Of a stretch of DNA of 47,586 nt, positions 9,473-17,772 are shown piece after piece; the first letter of the stretch is position 1; every line of letters begins with the position of its first letter. Under the pieces are notes generated by a model. That model saw only the letters and a list, made by a program, of their open reading frames with translations, was not told the origin of the DNA and ran no database searches. Source of the DNA: Psittacicella melopsittaci (GTDB lineage Bacteria > Pseudomonadota > Gammaproteobacteria > Enterobacterales > Psittacicellaceae); NCBI RefSeq assembly GCF_003585925.1, contig NZ_NRJH01000022.1, positions 1 through 47,586 on the forward strand. The letters run 5' to 3'. The position numbers and the translations under genes were made by a program.

Positions 9473-10677
9473 CCTTGTTGATCAACTTCAATAAAGCTTA
9501 CAATGCGACTTGAGTTATTTTCCGTTAACAAGAGTTTTTCCTTTGGTTTAAAATAACTATGTTTTGCAAAGTAATTCTTATCAAAACTAACCTGAGTTAA
9601 ATTAGTTGCAATTTTCTTATAGCAACTTAAACTAAGGACTTGTAAATTCGTAACAATTTCGGGGATTGAAATAACCTCACTATTAAGTGATGTTAATATA
9701 GAGTTTGTTGCTTGATCAATACTTTGTTTAACGTTTTTATTTTTGGCAAGGAAATTTATTCCAAAGCCAATAATAAAATTATTACTTTTTAAAGTAATTA
9801 ATATACCAGACAGTTTTTGATTATTTAAATAAATATCATTAGGCCATTTTATTTCTAATTCACCTTCAACTTTATTCCAAAATTGGATTTTTCTAAGAAA
9901 AGCTGCAAGGGCAGTATGAAGGCAATTAGCAATATGGAGGGCAAAAGTATTAACCAAACTAGGTGCAACATCTGTTTTAGGGATAATAATACTACAAGCT
10001 AAATCAGCAAAAGCTAATGAAAGCCAGTTTTTATTATTTCTCCCTATCCCACGATATTGATACATAGCGATGATGATAAGATGTCTCGGATTCCCTTGCT
10101 CGGTGTGCAAATACTCTTCAATATATAAATTGGTTGAAGGTAACGCAAAGAAAATTAGACGGTATGAATTCGGGGTTAAATTTTCGTTTAAATTATTTAA
10201 TTGTTTAAGATAATCTAAATCAAATTTACCTAGTAAAATTTTACTACAATATATCTTATTTGTCCAGAACGTATAAGGGGAACTAACGTTATTTAGGTAA
10301 GGGAGATTATAACTATTAACAGCTTTTACATTTTCTTGAGCAATTTTCTTGCCAGCTAAGTTTAAATCTTCTACCTCAGCGATAGTGTTTATATCACCAG
10401 GGACTATATAATCATTGAAATATTGATCATATTTAGGACAGCTCTCGAGTTGGAAAATAATTCTATTAATAATCTCGAGATCTGAAATTTGCAAGTAGTT
10501 AGCAAATTGATTTTTTTCTTCTTCTAAATCAACAAGAATTTGCTTTTTAACTTCTGCTAAATTAGTAAAACTAATATTTTGTTGGGCATAAGTGGCTAGC
10601 TTAAGAAAAGTAAAATTAAGAATATACTTTTCTGCCATAAGATTTTGTAGCGAGCTAGTAAAACAAGTAATAAACAT
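9391..10677 (-). CDS. birA: Biotin-protein ligase (BirA-like) with unusual N-terminal region
   Basis: BirA activates biotin with ATP and attaches it to the biotin carrier protein of acetyl-CoA carboxylase; many versions also repress biotin genes. The C-terminal two thirds show the ligase fold: LPSTNLYIEEYL near residue 178, the loop YQYRGIGRNNKNW, then EIKWPNDIYLNNQKLSGILI with the catalytic-site Lys. The usual GRGRRGRKW loop is GIGRNNKNW, so the first Arg is Ile. The product is 428 aa, about 100 more than E. coli BirA. The N-terminal 160 residues show no clear winged helix, so a repressor role is doubtful. The start may be the ATG at 10677 or the one at 10638; neither has a good ribosome site. 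It follows murB across a terminator-like hairpin. Confidence 0.85.
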   Translation of the reverse strand: MFITCFTSSLQNLMAEKYILNFTFLKLATYAQQNISFTNLAEVKKQILVDLEEEKNQFANYLQISDLEIINRIIFQLESCPKYDQYFNDYIVPGDINTIAEVEDLNLAGKKIAQENVKAVNSYNLPYLNNVSSPYTFWTNKIYCSKILLGKFDLDYLKQLNNLNENLTPNSYRLIFFALPSTNLYIEEYLHTEQGNPRHLIIIAMYQYRGIGRNNKNWLSLAFADLACSIIIPKTDVAPSLVNTFALHIANCLHTALAAFLRKIQFWNKVEGELEIKWPNDIYLNNQKLSGILITLKSNNFIIGFGINFLAKNKNVKQSIDQATNSILTSLNSEVISIPEIVTNLQVLSLSCYKKIATNLTQVSFDKNYFAKHSYFKPKEKLLLTENNSSRIVSFIEVDQQGYLQLEEENGNISQYIVPNVQIKKLRQ

Positions 10678-10692
10678 AGAGGTTAATTTGTT

Positions 10693-10725
10693 AAAAAAGC
10701 TTCAGGGGTTCCTGAAGCCTTTTTA
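10693..10725 (-). terminator. murB terminator, directly in front of birA
   Basis: The arms GCTTCAGG and CCTGAAGC enclose a 4-nt loop. On the minus strand they are followed by a TTTTTT run that ends about 15 nt before the birA ATG. The placement leaves birA dependent on read-through or on a promoter inside murB. Confidence 0.8.
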
Positions 10726-11772
10726 TTATACAAGTTTTTGTAAGTATTCTGTAGCGTTAACCTCACCTGAGTGAGAAATAAATCTAATTTCAGGGACAAG
10801 ATTAACTCCAAATTTTTTCCAAACCTCGGTGCGAACATATGAAGCAAGTCTAGCTATCTCTTGTCCAAGAGCTTTATTTGCGTTAATTAGCACTAAAGCA
10901 TGTTTAGGAGATACTTGAGCATTGCCTTGAGTATAGCCTTTTAAACCTACGTGTTCAATTAGCCAACCAGCACTTAGTTTGACTTGTTGATCATTAAGAA
11001 TTATCCCTGGAACATTGAATTCATTTTTTAAATTTTCATATTCAGAAGTGCTTACTATTGGGTTAACAAAAAAGCTTCCCCCATTACCTTGTTGATTGTA
11101 ATCGGGTAATTTACTTTTTCGAGTTTCTACCACTAAGTCCAGTACTTCTTTTGCCGTAACTGTTTCAGGGTCTAATTTATTTAAAGGAGCATAGGTTAAA
11201 ACAGGAGTATACTTGCGAGGAATATGTAACACCACAGTGAGAACTACATAACCACGTTGATATTTTGTTTTTAAGATTGAATGACGGTAAGAAAACTCTA
11301 ATTGTTGATGGTTAAGAGTAAATTTTTCTCCCGTATTTAGATCAAGGACAATAACGTGATCAACGAATTTTTCAAATTCAACGCCATATGCCCCGATATT
11401 ACCTATAGCTGCCGTGCCTATAGAACTGGGAATAGAAGCAAGATTTTCTAAGCCATAGATTTTAAAGCGATGACAGTATTGAATTAATTCGTCAATTGTA
11501 ACCCCAGAGTTAACGGTTAAAATATAATTGTCTTTATTGCAAGTTAGACTAATTCCTGTATATTTATTTACAACGATTTCACCGTTAAAATCATCAACAA
11601 ACAGGGTATTACTACCTTGCCCGAGAATTACTAACTCTTGTTGGTTTTCTTGCGTTCTTTGATATGCCCGGATAAATTCATTTGGCCAGCGGGCTTCGGA
11701 AATACTAGTAGCTTTAACTGGGACGCGAAAAGTAGTTAAATTAATATTATCTGTTTCTAAAATGTTTGTCAT
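10726..11772 (-). CDS. murB: UDP-N-acetylenolpyruvoylglucosamine reductase
   Basis: MurB is the FAD enzyme that reduces UDP-GlcNAc-enolpyruvate to UDP-MurNAc in peptidoglycan synthesis. From the ATG at 11772 the product is 348 aa, the longer E. coli-like form (type I). Visible motifs are LGQGSNTLFVDDF and the FAD segment ASIPSSIGTAAIGNIGAYGVE. Further on are YRHSILK, NGGSFFVNP with the proton-donor Ser, AGWLIEHVGLKG and VPEIRFI with the catalytic Glu. A TTG start at 11790 is possible but would add six residues without support. It lies upstream of birA in the same direction, as in E. coli. Confidence 0.96.
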   Translation of the reverse strand: MTNILETDNINLTTFRVPVKATSISEARWPNEFIRAYQRTQENQQELVILGQGSNTLFVDDFNGEIVVNKYTGISLTCNKDNYILTVNSGVTIDELIQYCHRFKIYGLENLASIPSSIGTAAIGNIGAYGVEFEKFVDHVIVLDLNTGEKFTLNHQQLEFSYRHSILKTKYQRGYVVLTVVLHIPRKYTPVLTYAPLNKLDPETVTAKEVLDLVVETRKSKLPDYNQQGNGGSFFVNPIVSTSEYENLKNEFNVPGIILNDQQVKLSAGWLIEHVGLKGYTQGNAQVSPKHALVLINANKALGQEIARLASYVRTEVWKKFGVNLVPEIRFISHSGEVNATEYLQKLV

Positions 11773-11893
11773 TTTTTTAAAGCATAGCAAAAATATTTTT
11801 TCTAATGTATATTATACATAAGCTAAGGGCAGAAATAAAAATTATTCTTATTTAGCTACAGCGAAAACTAATATATATTTTTACCTACGAAAG

Positions 11894-11902
11894 TGATATA
11901 AT
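11894..11902 (+). promoter_or_regulatory. Extended -10 promoter of tig
   Basis: TGATATAAT gives a full extended -10 (TG, one base, TATAAT) about 160 nt before tig; the -35 is weak. The leader holds two inverted repeats: TCTCTATA/TATAGAGA at 11973-11992 and TAGGC/GCCTA at 12006-12021. No gene lies between murB and tig. Confidence 0.65.
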
Positions 11903-12064
11903 CGCATTTATGTAACTATTTATTTTATTAAATTGTATAATTTAGCAAATAAGTTTGCAAAATATATAATTGTCTCTATAATTATATAGAGAAATAAAAT
12001 TACTATAGGCGTATATGCCTAAAGATTTATTAATATTAATTTTTTAATTAGAGAGAATTTTTCA

Positions 12065-13402
12065 ATGAGTTTTGAAGTTTTATCTAAAGATGGTTTAGTA
12101 AGACAAGTTAAATTTACTTATGATGTAAATAAATTTAACGCTGAGTATAAATCTCAAGTAAATCATTTAGTAGCGTCTAAATCATTTAAACTACAAGGTT
12201 TCCGTCCAGGTAAAGTTCCATTTAATATTGCAGAACCTTATTTCAGACAAGAAGCTACAGCTGAAGTATTAAGAAAATTCGAAGCTAAAAGTTTCGAAGA
12301 ATATACAGAACAAACAAAAGAAACTACCTTAATCGTGTTCAATCGCGATATTAAGTGGGTTGACGATGGTAGTAAGTTGGAAAATATTGTAAGTTTCGAA
12401 GTTACTCCTGAAATTGCAATTAAAGACTTAAGTGAAGTTTCAGTTGATTACCCTGTAGTTGACGAAGATAAAGCTGTAGAAGAGATGATCTTAGCTTTAC
12501 GTACACAACGTTCAACTTACGAATTAGCTGATAAAGCTGCTGAAGTTGATGACCTAGTTGAATTCACAGCTACAACTACAGATGAAAATGGTATTGAATT
12601 TGCACCATTTACAGGTGATATCTCTTTAGTAGTAGGTTCATACCAATACCCTTCTGAGTTCTCAGGTGAATTTGTTGGTCGTAAAGCAGGTGATGAATTT
12701 GAAACTAAGTTAAGCTTTACTGAAGCTAAAGAATACACTGTTAAAGTAAAAGTTAACGCAGTTAAATTACGTCACTTAGGCGAAGTTGATCAAAAATTCA
12801 TTAAAGAATTCTTAAATAGTGATAAAGCTACTTTAGAAGATCTAAAAGCTGAAATTAAGAAAAATCTAGATCGCGAAATTAGAGCAAACACTTATAACTA
12901 CTTCTTAAAACGCGTTCATGAAAAACTAATTGAGTTATATTCAGACGTAACTTTACCAGAACATGTTTTAGAGTTTTACGTTTACCGTCGCTTCGAAGCA
13001 TATGTAATTAATTCTTCGAAAGGTAAAAACTTAACTCGTGATCAAATTGTAGAGTTAACTCTTCAAGAAGTAAACAAAGAAGAATCAACTAAAGAAATTA
13101 TCACTAACGAAGAAAGAGAAAATCTATTAGTTGAATTAGTTCAAAGTCGTTATATCCAAGAATACGGCATTTCAGTATCTAAAGAAGATTTAGATGAATA
13201 TATTGCAGAAGTGTCAATTATGTTTGAGCAACCTGAACAATACCGTCGTGAAGCTTATAACAACCAAAATTTCTTACAAGCTGCACGAGCTGAAATTGTT
13301 GCACAAAAAATTGCGCAATTATACAAATCTTTAGTTAAAGTAAATGAAGTACCATTTGGTTATACTGACTTAGTTCGTTATAACAAAGGTAACAGCCTAT
13401 AA
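12065..13402 (+). CDS. tig: Trigger factor, ribosome-bound chaperone
   Basis: Trigger factor binds at the ribosome exit tunnel, shields nascent chains and has peptidyl-prolyl isomerase activity. The 445-aa product has the three standard parts. The ribosome-binding domain carries the signature GFRPGKVP near residue 46. An FKBP-type domain lies around residues 155-240 (VDDLVEFTATTTDENG...), and a helical C-terminal substrate domain follows. GAGAG lies just before the start. It is followed by its own terminator and then lon; clpP and clpX, which usually stand between these genes, are absent. Confidence 0.96.
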   Translation: MSFEVLSKDGLVRQVKFTYDVNKFNAEYKSQVNHLVASKSFKLQGFRPGKVPFNIAEPYFRQEATAEVLRKFEAKSFEEYTEQTKETTLIVFNRDIKWVDDGSKLENIVSFEVTPEIAIKDLSEVSVDYPVVDEDKAVEEMILALRTQRSTYELADKAAEVDDLVEFTATTTDENGIEFAPFTGDISLVVGSYQYPSEFSGEFVGRKAGDEFETKLSFTEAKEYTVKVKVNAVKLRHLGEVDQKFIKEFLNSDKATLEDLKAEIKKNLDREIRANTYNYFLKRVHEKLIELYSDVTLPEHVLEFYVYRRFEAYVINSSKGKNLTRDQIVELTLQEVNKEESTKEIITNEERENLLVELVQSRYIQEYGISVSKEDLDEYIAEVSIMFEQPEQYRREAYNNQNFLQAARAEIVAQKIAQLYKSLVKVNEVPFGYTDLVRYNKGNSL

Positions 13403-13414
13403 TTTGCTTTAAGG

Positions 13415-13445
13415 AAAAAAGGTCTGCCAATGCAGACCTTTTTTA
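13415..13445 (+). terminator. tig terminator
   Basis: The arms AAGGTCTGC and GCAGACCTT around a 4-nt loop are followed by a T run. It separates tig from lon. Confidence 0.9.
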
Positions 13446-13466
13446 TTCTTTTTTGTATGTCGCTTG

Positions 13467-13582
13467 ACTTACTCTAGTAGTAAGTTGTCTATATTATTCT
13501 TAACTTAAAGTGTTTTTGTGGTAATATAGAACTAGAAAAAAATAGTATTAATAATAACACTTTAGTAAGCGGTTTCGCTTAC
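13467..13582 (+). promoter_or_regulatory. lon upstream region: palindrome and leader hairpin
   Basis: A symmetric site at 13467-13485 (ACTTACT, 5-nt centre, AGTAAGT) overlaps a TTGACT -35-like hexamer at 13464-13469. The leader then carries a 7-bp hairpin at 13565-13582 (GTAAGCG and CGCTTAC, 4-nt loop), about 10 nt before the AGAGAGG ribosome site. Both could affect lon expression. I did not see a clear heat-shock promoter. Confidence 0.4.
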
Positions 13583-13604
13583 CCTTTCAAGTAGAGAGGC
13601 ACTC

Positions 13605-16600
13605 ATGGTTCAGACCATAAAGAATAATTACTCTGCAAATTCTCCTGTTATTTTTATTCCGGGAGTAAATTTATTTGAAAATTTATATTCTCACCCTCAA
13701 CAAGCAGTAAGCTTTAGTTTAGAAAGTTCAAATGAATTAGCCGAAAACTTTTTCAAAGCGTGGCAAACAGATCATAACCTTGAAGTTTTATTTGTTGTAG
13801 GTGATAAATCTGATATCCCTACTAAATTTGGACAAATCCAGGCGAGTATAAATTCTCTTCCATTTATCTTAACTAATGTTGCGTTTTTAGCTAAAGTTGT
13901 TAAGATTACACCTGAATTTGATGAAAACGATAAAACAACTGTAGTTGCTCATACTTTTGAAGTTCAGCTTATTGCTGAAACTACAATTAATTATAAAAGT
14001 ATAAGCTATAGTAGTTTTGTTGCAGAAACTGCAACTGGTGCTTTTGAGTTTACTTTAGTTTCAGCAAATTATGAGTACACTGATTACTTTAAAGCCTACT
14101 TAGAGAATCAAGGTAAAGATCAAGCTGAAGTTGAAGAAGATCTAACTGGTCAGCCAGTGCGTCCAAAAGCGCGTGAGCAAGCTGTAGAAAAATTAAAGCA
14201 AGCTGCATTTGCTTTAGTAAGAGCAGGCTTAACGGACAGTACTTCTGCGGCATTAGAGTTTAGTGAAAATTCAGATCCTGAAGTACAATATCAAACTACA
14301 GTATATTCTGTTCTTCAGCGTTTAGGCTTTACAGGTCGTATTATCAATGCATTTGTGGCAGAAAAAACCTTATATGCCCGTTATGTATTCTTGATTGCTC
14401 ATCTTGAGTTTTTATTAAAACGTGATAGCTTCGACGCAGAGCTACAAGAAGCTGTACGTAAAAACATGGAAACTTCACAACGTAAGTACTACTTAAATGA
14501 GCAAATTCGTACTTTACGTAAAGAGTTAAATGCTGATGGTGGTGATTCTGAAGAGTCTGATGTAGATAGATTCTTAGCTCAGCTAGAATTATTAGATATA
14601 GCTGATTTATTACCTGAAATTCACAAGAAAATTACTACCGAGATCAATAGATTACTTTCAATTCCAAGTAGTTCGCAAGAGTACTACATGCAACAAAATT
14701 ATGTTGAATGGTTACTGAAAGTTCCTTATCGTGGTAGCAAATTAAATAAAATTGATTTAACTAAAGCACGTGAAGTACTTGATCGTGATCACTTTGGTCT
14801 AGATGATGTTAAAGAACGTGTGCTAGAGTACCTAGCTGTATTATCACGTGTTGATGTAGCTAAATCTCCAGTTTTATGTTTAATTGGTCCACCAGGGGTG
14901 GGTAAAACTTCATTAGGTAAATCTATTGCTGAAGCTACTGGACGTAAATATACGCGTTGGGCTCTAGGTGGTATTTCTGATGAAGCGGAAATCCGTGGTC
15001 ACCGTAGAACGTACATAGGTTCACAACCTGGTAAAGTAATTAATCATTTATCTAAAGTAGAAGTAAACAACCCGTTATTCTTATTAGATGAAATTGATAA
15101 ATTATCACAAAGCTATAGAGGAGATCCTGCTGCAGCATTACTAGAGGTATTAGATCCTGAGCAAAATAACAAGTTCGTGGATAACTACCTTGAAATTGAT
15201 TACGACTTATCAAAAGTTTTATTCATTGCTACAGCAAATAGTTACAACATTCCACAAGCGTTATTAGACCGTATGGAAGTTGTAGACTTAGGTTCTTATA
15301 CACGTGATGAGAAATTCCAAATTGCAAAACAACATATTTTAAGAAAACTTCTTAAACGTAATGCAATTAAAGAAGGTGAAATTTCATTCCCAGACAGTGT
15401 AATTAATTTCATTATTGACGGTTATACTAATGAACCTGGGGTGCGTTCTCTAGAACGTCGTATGGAACGTATTATTAGATACGTGATTAAACAAATTGTT
15501 GAAAGTAAAATCAGCAAGGTTGACGTAGATGAAAGCTTAGTGCAAAAAGTGTTAGGTCCAGTTGTTAATGAATCTAACATGGAACAAACTGAATTTAGAG
15601 CTAAGTCTTTTGTTGGTCAAATTACTGGTTTAGCATGGACACAAGCTGGTGGTGATGTATTACCTATTGAAGCTGCAACACCAAATGGTAAGGGAGAAAT
15701 CTCTGCAACTGGTTCTTTAGGTGATCAAATCAAAGAAAGTATTCGTGCTGCAATTACCGTAATTCGTCAACGTGCAGAACAATTTGGTATAGATCCTGAT
15801 TTCTATAGCAAAAAAGATTTCCACGTTCACTTCCCTAATGCAGGGATTAGTAAAGACGGTCCGTCAGCTGGTTCTGCGATTACTACTTGTTTAATCTCTT
15901 CATTAACTGGTAAACCAATTGCAATGGATATTGGTATGACTGGGGAAATTTCTTTACACGGTGATGTGTTACGCATTGGTGGAGTAAAAGAAAAAGTTAT
16001 CTCAGCACACCGTAATGGAGTTAAACACATAGTTTTACCTAAATCAAATGAGCCTGATCTTTATAAAGTGCCACAAAGCATTAAAGATGAGCTTCAGTTC
16101 TATCCTGTTGAAACAATTGATGAAGTTGTAGAGATTGTTTTCGGTGATAAAAAACGCCCAGCTAAACCAACAAAAGCTGAGCAAGATTTAGAAAGAGCTA
16201 TAGCTGCTGAGAAAAAAGCGCCAGCGAGCAAAGAAACTAAGCCAAAAGCTAAAAAGACAAAAACTAAAGCTGTGGCAAATGAACCAGCTCCTGAAGCTAA
16301 ACCTACAAAAGCTGAGCAAGATTTAGAAAAAGCTACAGTGGCAGAGAAAGACGCTCCAGCTAGCGAAGAAGCTAAGCCAAAAGCTAAAAAGGCAAAAACT
16401 AAAGCTGTAGCAAATGAAGTTGCTCCTGAAGCTAAACCTAAAAAAGCGACTCCGAAAAAAGCTAAAGCTACCGAGCAAACTTCTGCTCCAGAAGTAAAAG
16501 CACCTAAGAAAAAAGCTAAAGCTTCTGAAGTTAAAGAAGAAAGCGTAGTTGCTTCTGAAGAACAACCTAAAGTTAAGAAGAGCAGAAAGAAAGTAGCTGT

Positions 16601-16805
16601 CTCTGAAGAACAAGTTGCTCCAGTAGAAGTGAAAAGCAAAAAAGTAGCAAAAGCAAAAGAAGAGTCAGCTCCTACTACCAAAGAACAACCAAAAAAACGT
16701 AGTAGAAAAACAAAAGCAGAAGTTACTGAGACAAGTGAAAATACTGAAACACCAAGCTCTAAAACTTCAAAAACCAAAAAGTCAACTAAGAAAGATAAAT
16801 CTTAG
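13605..16805 (+). CDS. lon: Lon ATP-dependent protease with a long basic C-terminal tail
   Basis: Lon is the cytoplasmic hexameric AAA+ serine protease that removes damaged and regulatory proteins. The core is complete: N-terminal substrate domain, Walker A GPPGVGKT at 428-435, Walker B LFLLDEID at 491-498, and the protease dyad Ser754 (KDGPSAGS) and Lys795 (GGVKEK). From about residue 847 there is a tail of some 220 residues rich in Lys, Ala, Pro, Glu and Thr, with no counterpart in the roughly 784-aa E. coli enzyme. Two 45-residue repeats and the start of a third are seen in it. The tail has the look of a disordered nucleic-acid-binding or anchoring segment; that is inference. AGAGAGG precedes the ATG at 13605. 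Confidence 0.95.
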   Translation: MVQTIKNNYSANSPVIFIPGVNLFENLYSHPQQAVSFSLESSNELAENFFKAWQTDHNLEVLFVVGDKSDIPTKFGQIQASINSLPFILTNVAFLAKVVKITPEFDENDKTTVVAHTFEVQLIAETTINYKSISYSSFVAETATGAFEFTLVSANYEYTDYFKAYLENQGKDQAEVEEDLTGQPVRPKAREQAVEKLKQAAFALVRAGLTDSTSAALEFSENSDPEVQYQTTVYSVLQRLGFTGRIINAFVAEKTLYARYVFLIAHLEFLLKRDSFDAELQEAVRKNMETSQRKYYLNEQIRTLRKELNADGGDSEESDVDRFLAQLELLDIADLLPEIHKKITTEINRLLSIPSSSQEYYMQQNYVEWLLKVPYRGSKLNKIDLTKAREVLDRDHFGLDDVKERVLEYLAVLSRVDVAKSPVLCLIGPPGVGKTSLGKSIAEATGRKYTRWALGGISDEAEIRGHRRTYIGSQPGKVINHLSKVEVNNPLFLLDEIDKLSQSYRGDPAAALLEVLDPEQNNKFVDNYLEIDYDLSKVLFIATANSYNIPQALLDRMEVVDLGSYTRDEKFQIAKQHILRKLLKRNAIKEGEISFPDSVINFIIDGYTNEPGVRSLERRMERIIRYVIKQIVESKISKVDVDESLVQKVLGPVVNESNMEQTEFRAKSFVGQITGLAWTQAGGDVLPIEAATPNGKGEISATGSLGDQIKESIRAAITVIRQRAEQFGIDPDFYSKKDFHVHFPNAGISKDGPSAGSAITTCLISSLTGKPIAMDIGMTGEISLHGDVLRIGGVKEKVISAHRNGVKHIVLPKSNEPDLYKVPQSIKDELQFYPVETIDEVVEIVFGDKKRPAKPTKAEQDLERAIAAEKKAPASKETKPKAKKTKTKAVANEPAPEAKPTKAEQDLEKATVAEKDAPASEEAKPKAKKAKTKAVANEVAPEAKPKKATPKKAKATEQTSAPEVKAPKKKAKASEVKEESVVASEEQPKVKKSRKKVAVSEEQVAPVEVKSKKVAKAKEESAPTTKEQPKKRSRKTKAEVTETSENTETPSSKTSKTKKSTKKDKS
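16161..16430 (+). repeat. Two tandem 135-bp repeats inside lon
   Basis: The unit at 16161-16295 recurs at 16296-16430, and a third copy starts at 16431 but soon diverges. Each unit codes 45 residues beginning AKPTKAEQDLE and ending VANE-APE. The period is a multiple of three, so the frame is kept. The copies differ at scattered positions, so the duplication is not brand new. Confidence 0.9.
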
Positions 16806-16820
16806 TGAATTTTAAGTTAT

Positions 16821-16846
16821 GGGAGCTTAGGCTCCCTTTTCTTTTA
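16821..16846 (+). terminator. lon terminator
   Basis: The arms GGGAGC and GCTCCC with a TTAG loop are followed by TTTTCTTTT. Confidence 0.85.
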
Positions 16847-16855
16847 AGTTAAACC

Positions 16856-17230
16856 ATGAAATTATTTATTTTTCGTCATAGTGCTTTAAGTTTGCAAATC
16901 CAAGAAAACTTATTGCGCCTAGAGTTATATATTCAAAAGTTAATTGCGAATAAAAAAGACCCGCAAAAGGAAGTGTTAGTCTTTGTTGAGAATCTTGCTT
17001 TACCCTTAGTAATAAACCAAAACCAACTTGAGTTTTCTCACGATGTTCGTTTAGTAGCCTTAAAGTTTCAAGAGCTAATAAGAAAGCATAATATAGATCT
17101 AATATGTTGCTCACGAAGCTTACTAGAGTGGGGATATGCAAATGAATGGGTGGTTGTGCCTGAAGATAAAATAGGGGTGCATGATCTATTCAACTTAGAA
17201 AAATATGATATAGATAAAATACTGGTGTAA
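16856..17230 (+). CDS. TusD/DsrE-like sulfur-relay protein, divergent
   Basis: The 124-aa product is small and divergent. Its place just before rpsL-rpsG-fusA-tuf is that of tusDCB in E. coli. The segment DLICCSRSLLEWGY, with Cys84 and Cys85, resembles the TusD active-site region, where one Cys carries persulfide sulfur. TusBCD passes sulfur from TusA to TusE for thiolation of the wobble uridine in some tRNAs. The presence of tusE at 40522 supports this reading. Only 1 nt separates it from the next gene, so the pair is an operon. The call rests on context plus a weak motif match; a structure comparison would settle it. Confidence 0.6.
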   Translation: MKLFIFRHSALSLQIQENLLRLELYIQKLIANKKDPQKEVLVFVENLALPLVINQNQLEFSHDVRLVALKFQELIRKHNIDLICCSRSLLEWGYANEWVVVPEDKIGVHDLFNLEKYDIDKILV

Positions 17231-17231
17231 C

Positions 17232-17747
17232 ATGAAAGTACCTGCATATTTATTAAATAAATTCTATTTAGATAATGCTTCCGATGTAAGACAGGCTGGG
17301 CACATGATGCTAAGCTTTATCTTTTCTTTTGAGGATAACTGTGAAGTAATCTTTTTAAATAAAGGCTTTTTAAATCTAATAGATATTACTAATATTAGCA
17401 AGTTGCAAAAATTGCAAGAGAATCATAAAGAAGTTTATGATTATATTTGGGGTAACTACTTACCAGCAGATTTTAGGAAAAAAGAATTTACTACGCATTT
17501 AATTGAAAGATGTAAAACCTTATACACACAATGGCTTTTAATTACATATGAGTACGAAAATGAAAATCCAATAAAATTTGTAGTTTCTGAAGATTTTGTT
17601 GATGCTTCTATTTTAAATAAGATCTTAGATTTAGTAGAGGAAGGTGAGTTAGATTTATTCCAAAATATAGAATTTGCCCGTGAGAATTTAAGCTCTAGTC
17701 AACTGCAAGAAAAATTGGATAGTTATAAATGGGTTTATAAAGCATAA
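17232..17747 (+). CDS. TusC-like protein, possibly with a TusB-like tail
   Basis: The 171-aa product begins 1 nt after the TusD-like gene. Residues about 18-50 (VRQAGHMMLSFIFSFEDNCEV...) and about 100-130 (WLLITYEYE...FVVSEDF) line up loosely with TusC, including its FVVE-like strand near the end. TusC is about 119 aa, so some 50 residues remain. This remainder reads EEGELDLFQN and ends SYKWVYKA, faintly like TusB (SEGDELLLLQDG, ending with Trp). It may thus be a TusC-TusB fusion or a TusC with an added tail. No separate tusB is present. Similarity is weak and the call leans on position. Confidence 0.45.
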   Translation: MKVPAYLLNKFYLDNASDVRQAGHMMLSFIFSFEDNCEVIFLNKGFLNLIDITNISKLQKLQENHKEVYDYIWGNYLPADFRKKEFTTHLIERCKTLYTQWLLITYEYENENPIKFVVSEDFVDASILNKILDLVEEGELDLFQNIEFARENLSSSQLQEKLDSYKWVYKA

Positions 17748-17772
17748 AAAAGCTGGGATGTTCCAGCTTTTT
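17746..17772. terminator. Bidirectional terminator between convergent genes
   Basis: The arms AAAAAGCTGG and CCAGCTTTTT enclose a 6-nt loop, with A and T runs on the two sides. It serves the tusC-like gene and the opposing membrane-protein gene. Confidence 0.9.

Noticed and set aside
16100..16777. Long minus-strand open frame of about 225 codons opposite the lon tail
   Set aside because: It is the complement of Lys/Ala/Glu-rich codons, giving Phe/Leu/Ser repeats. There is no ribosome site, and the plus-strand frame is the one joined to the conserved Lon core.
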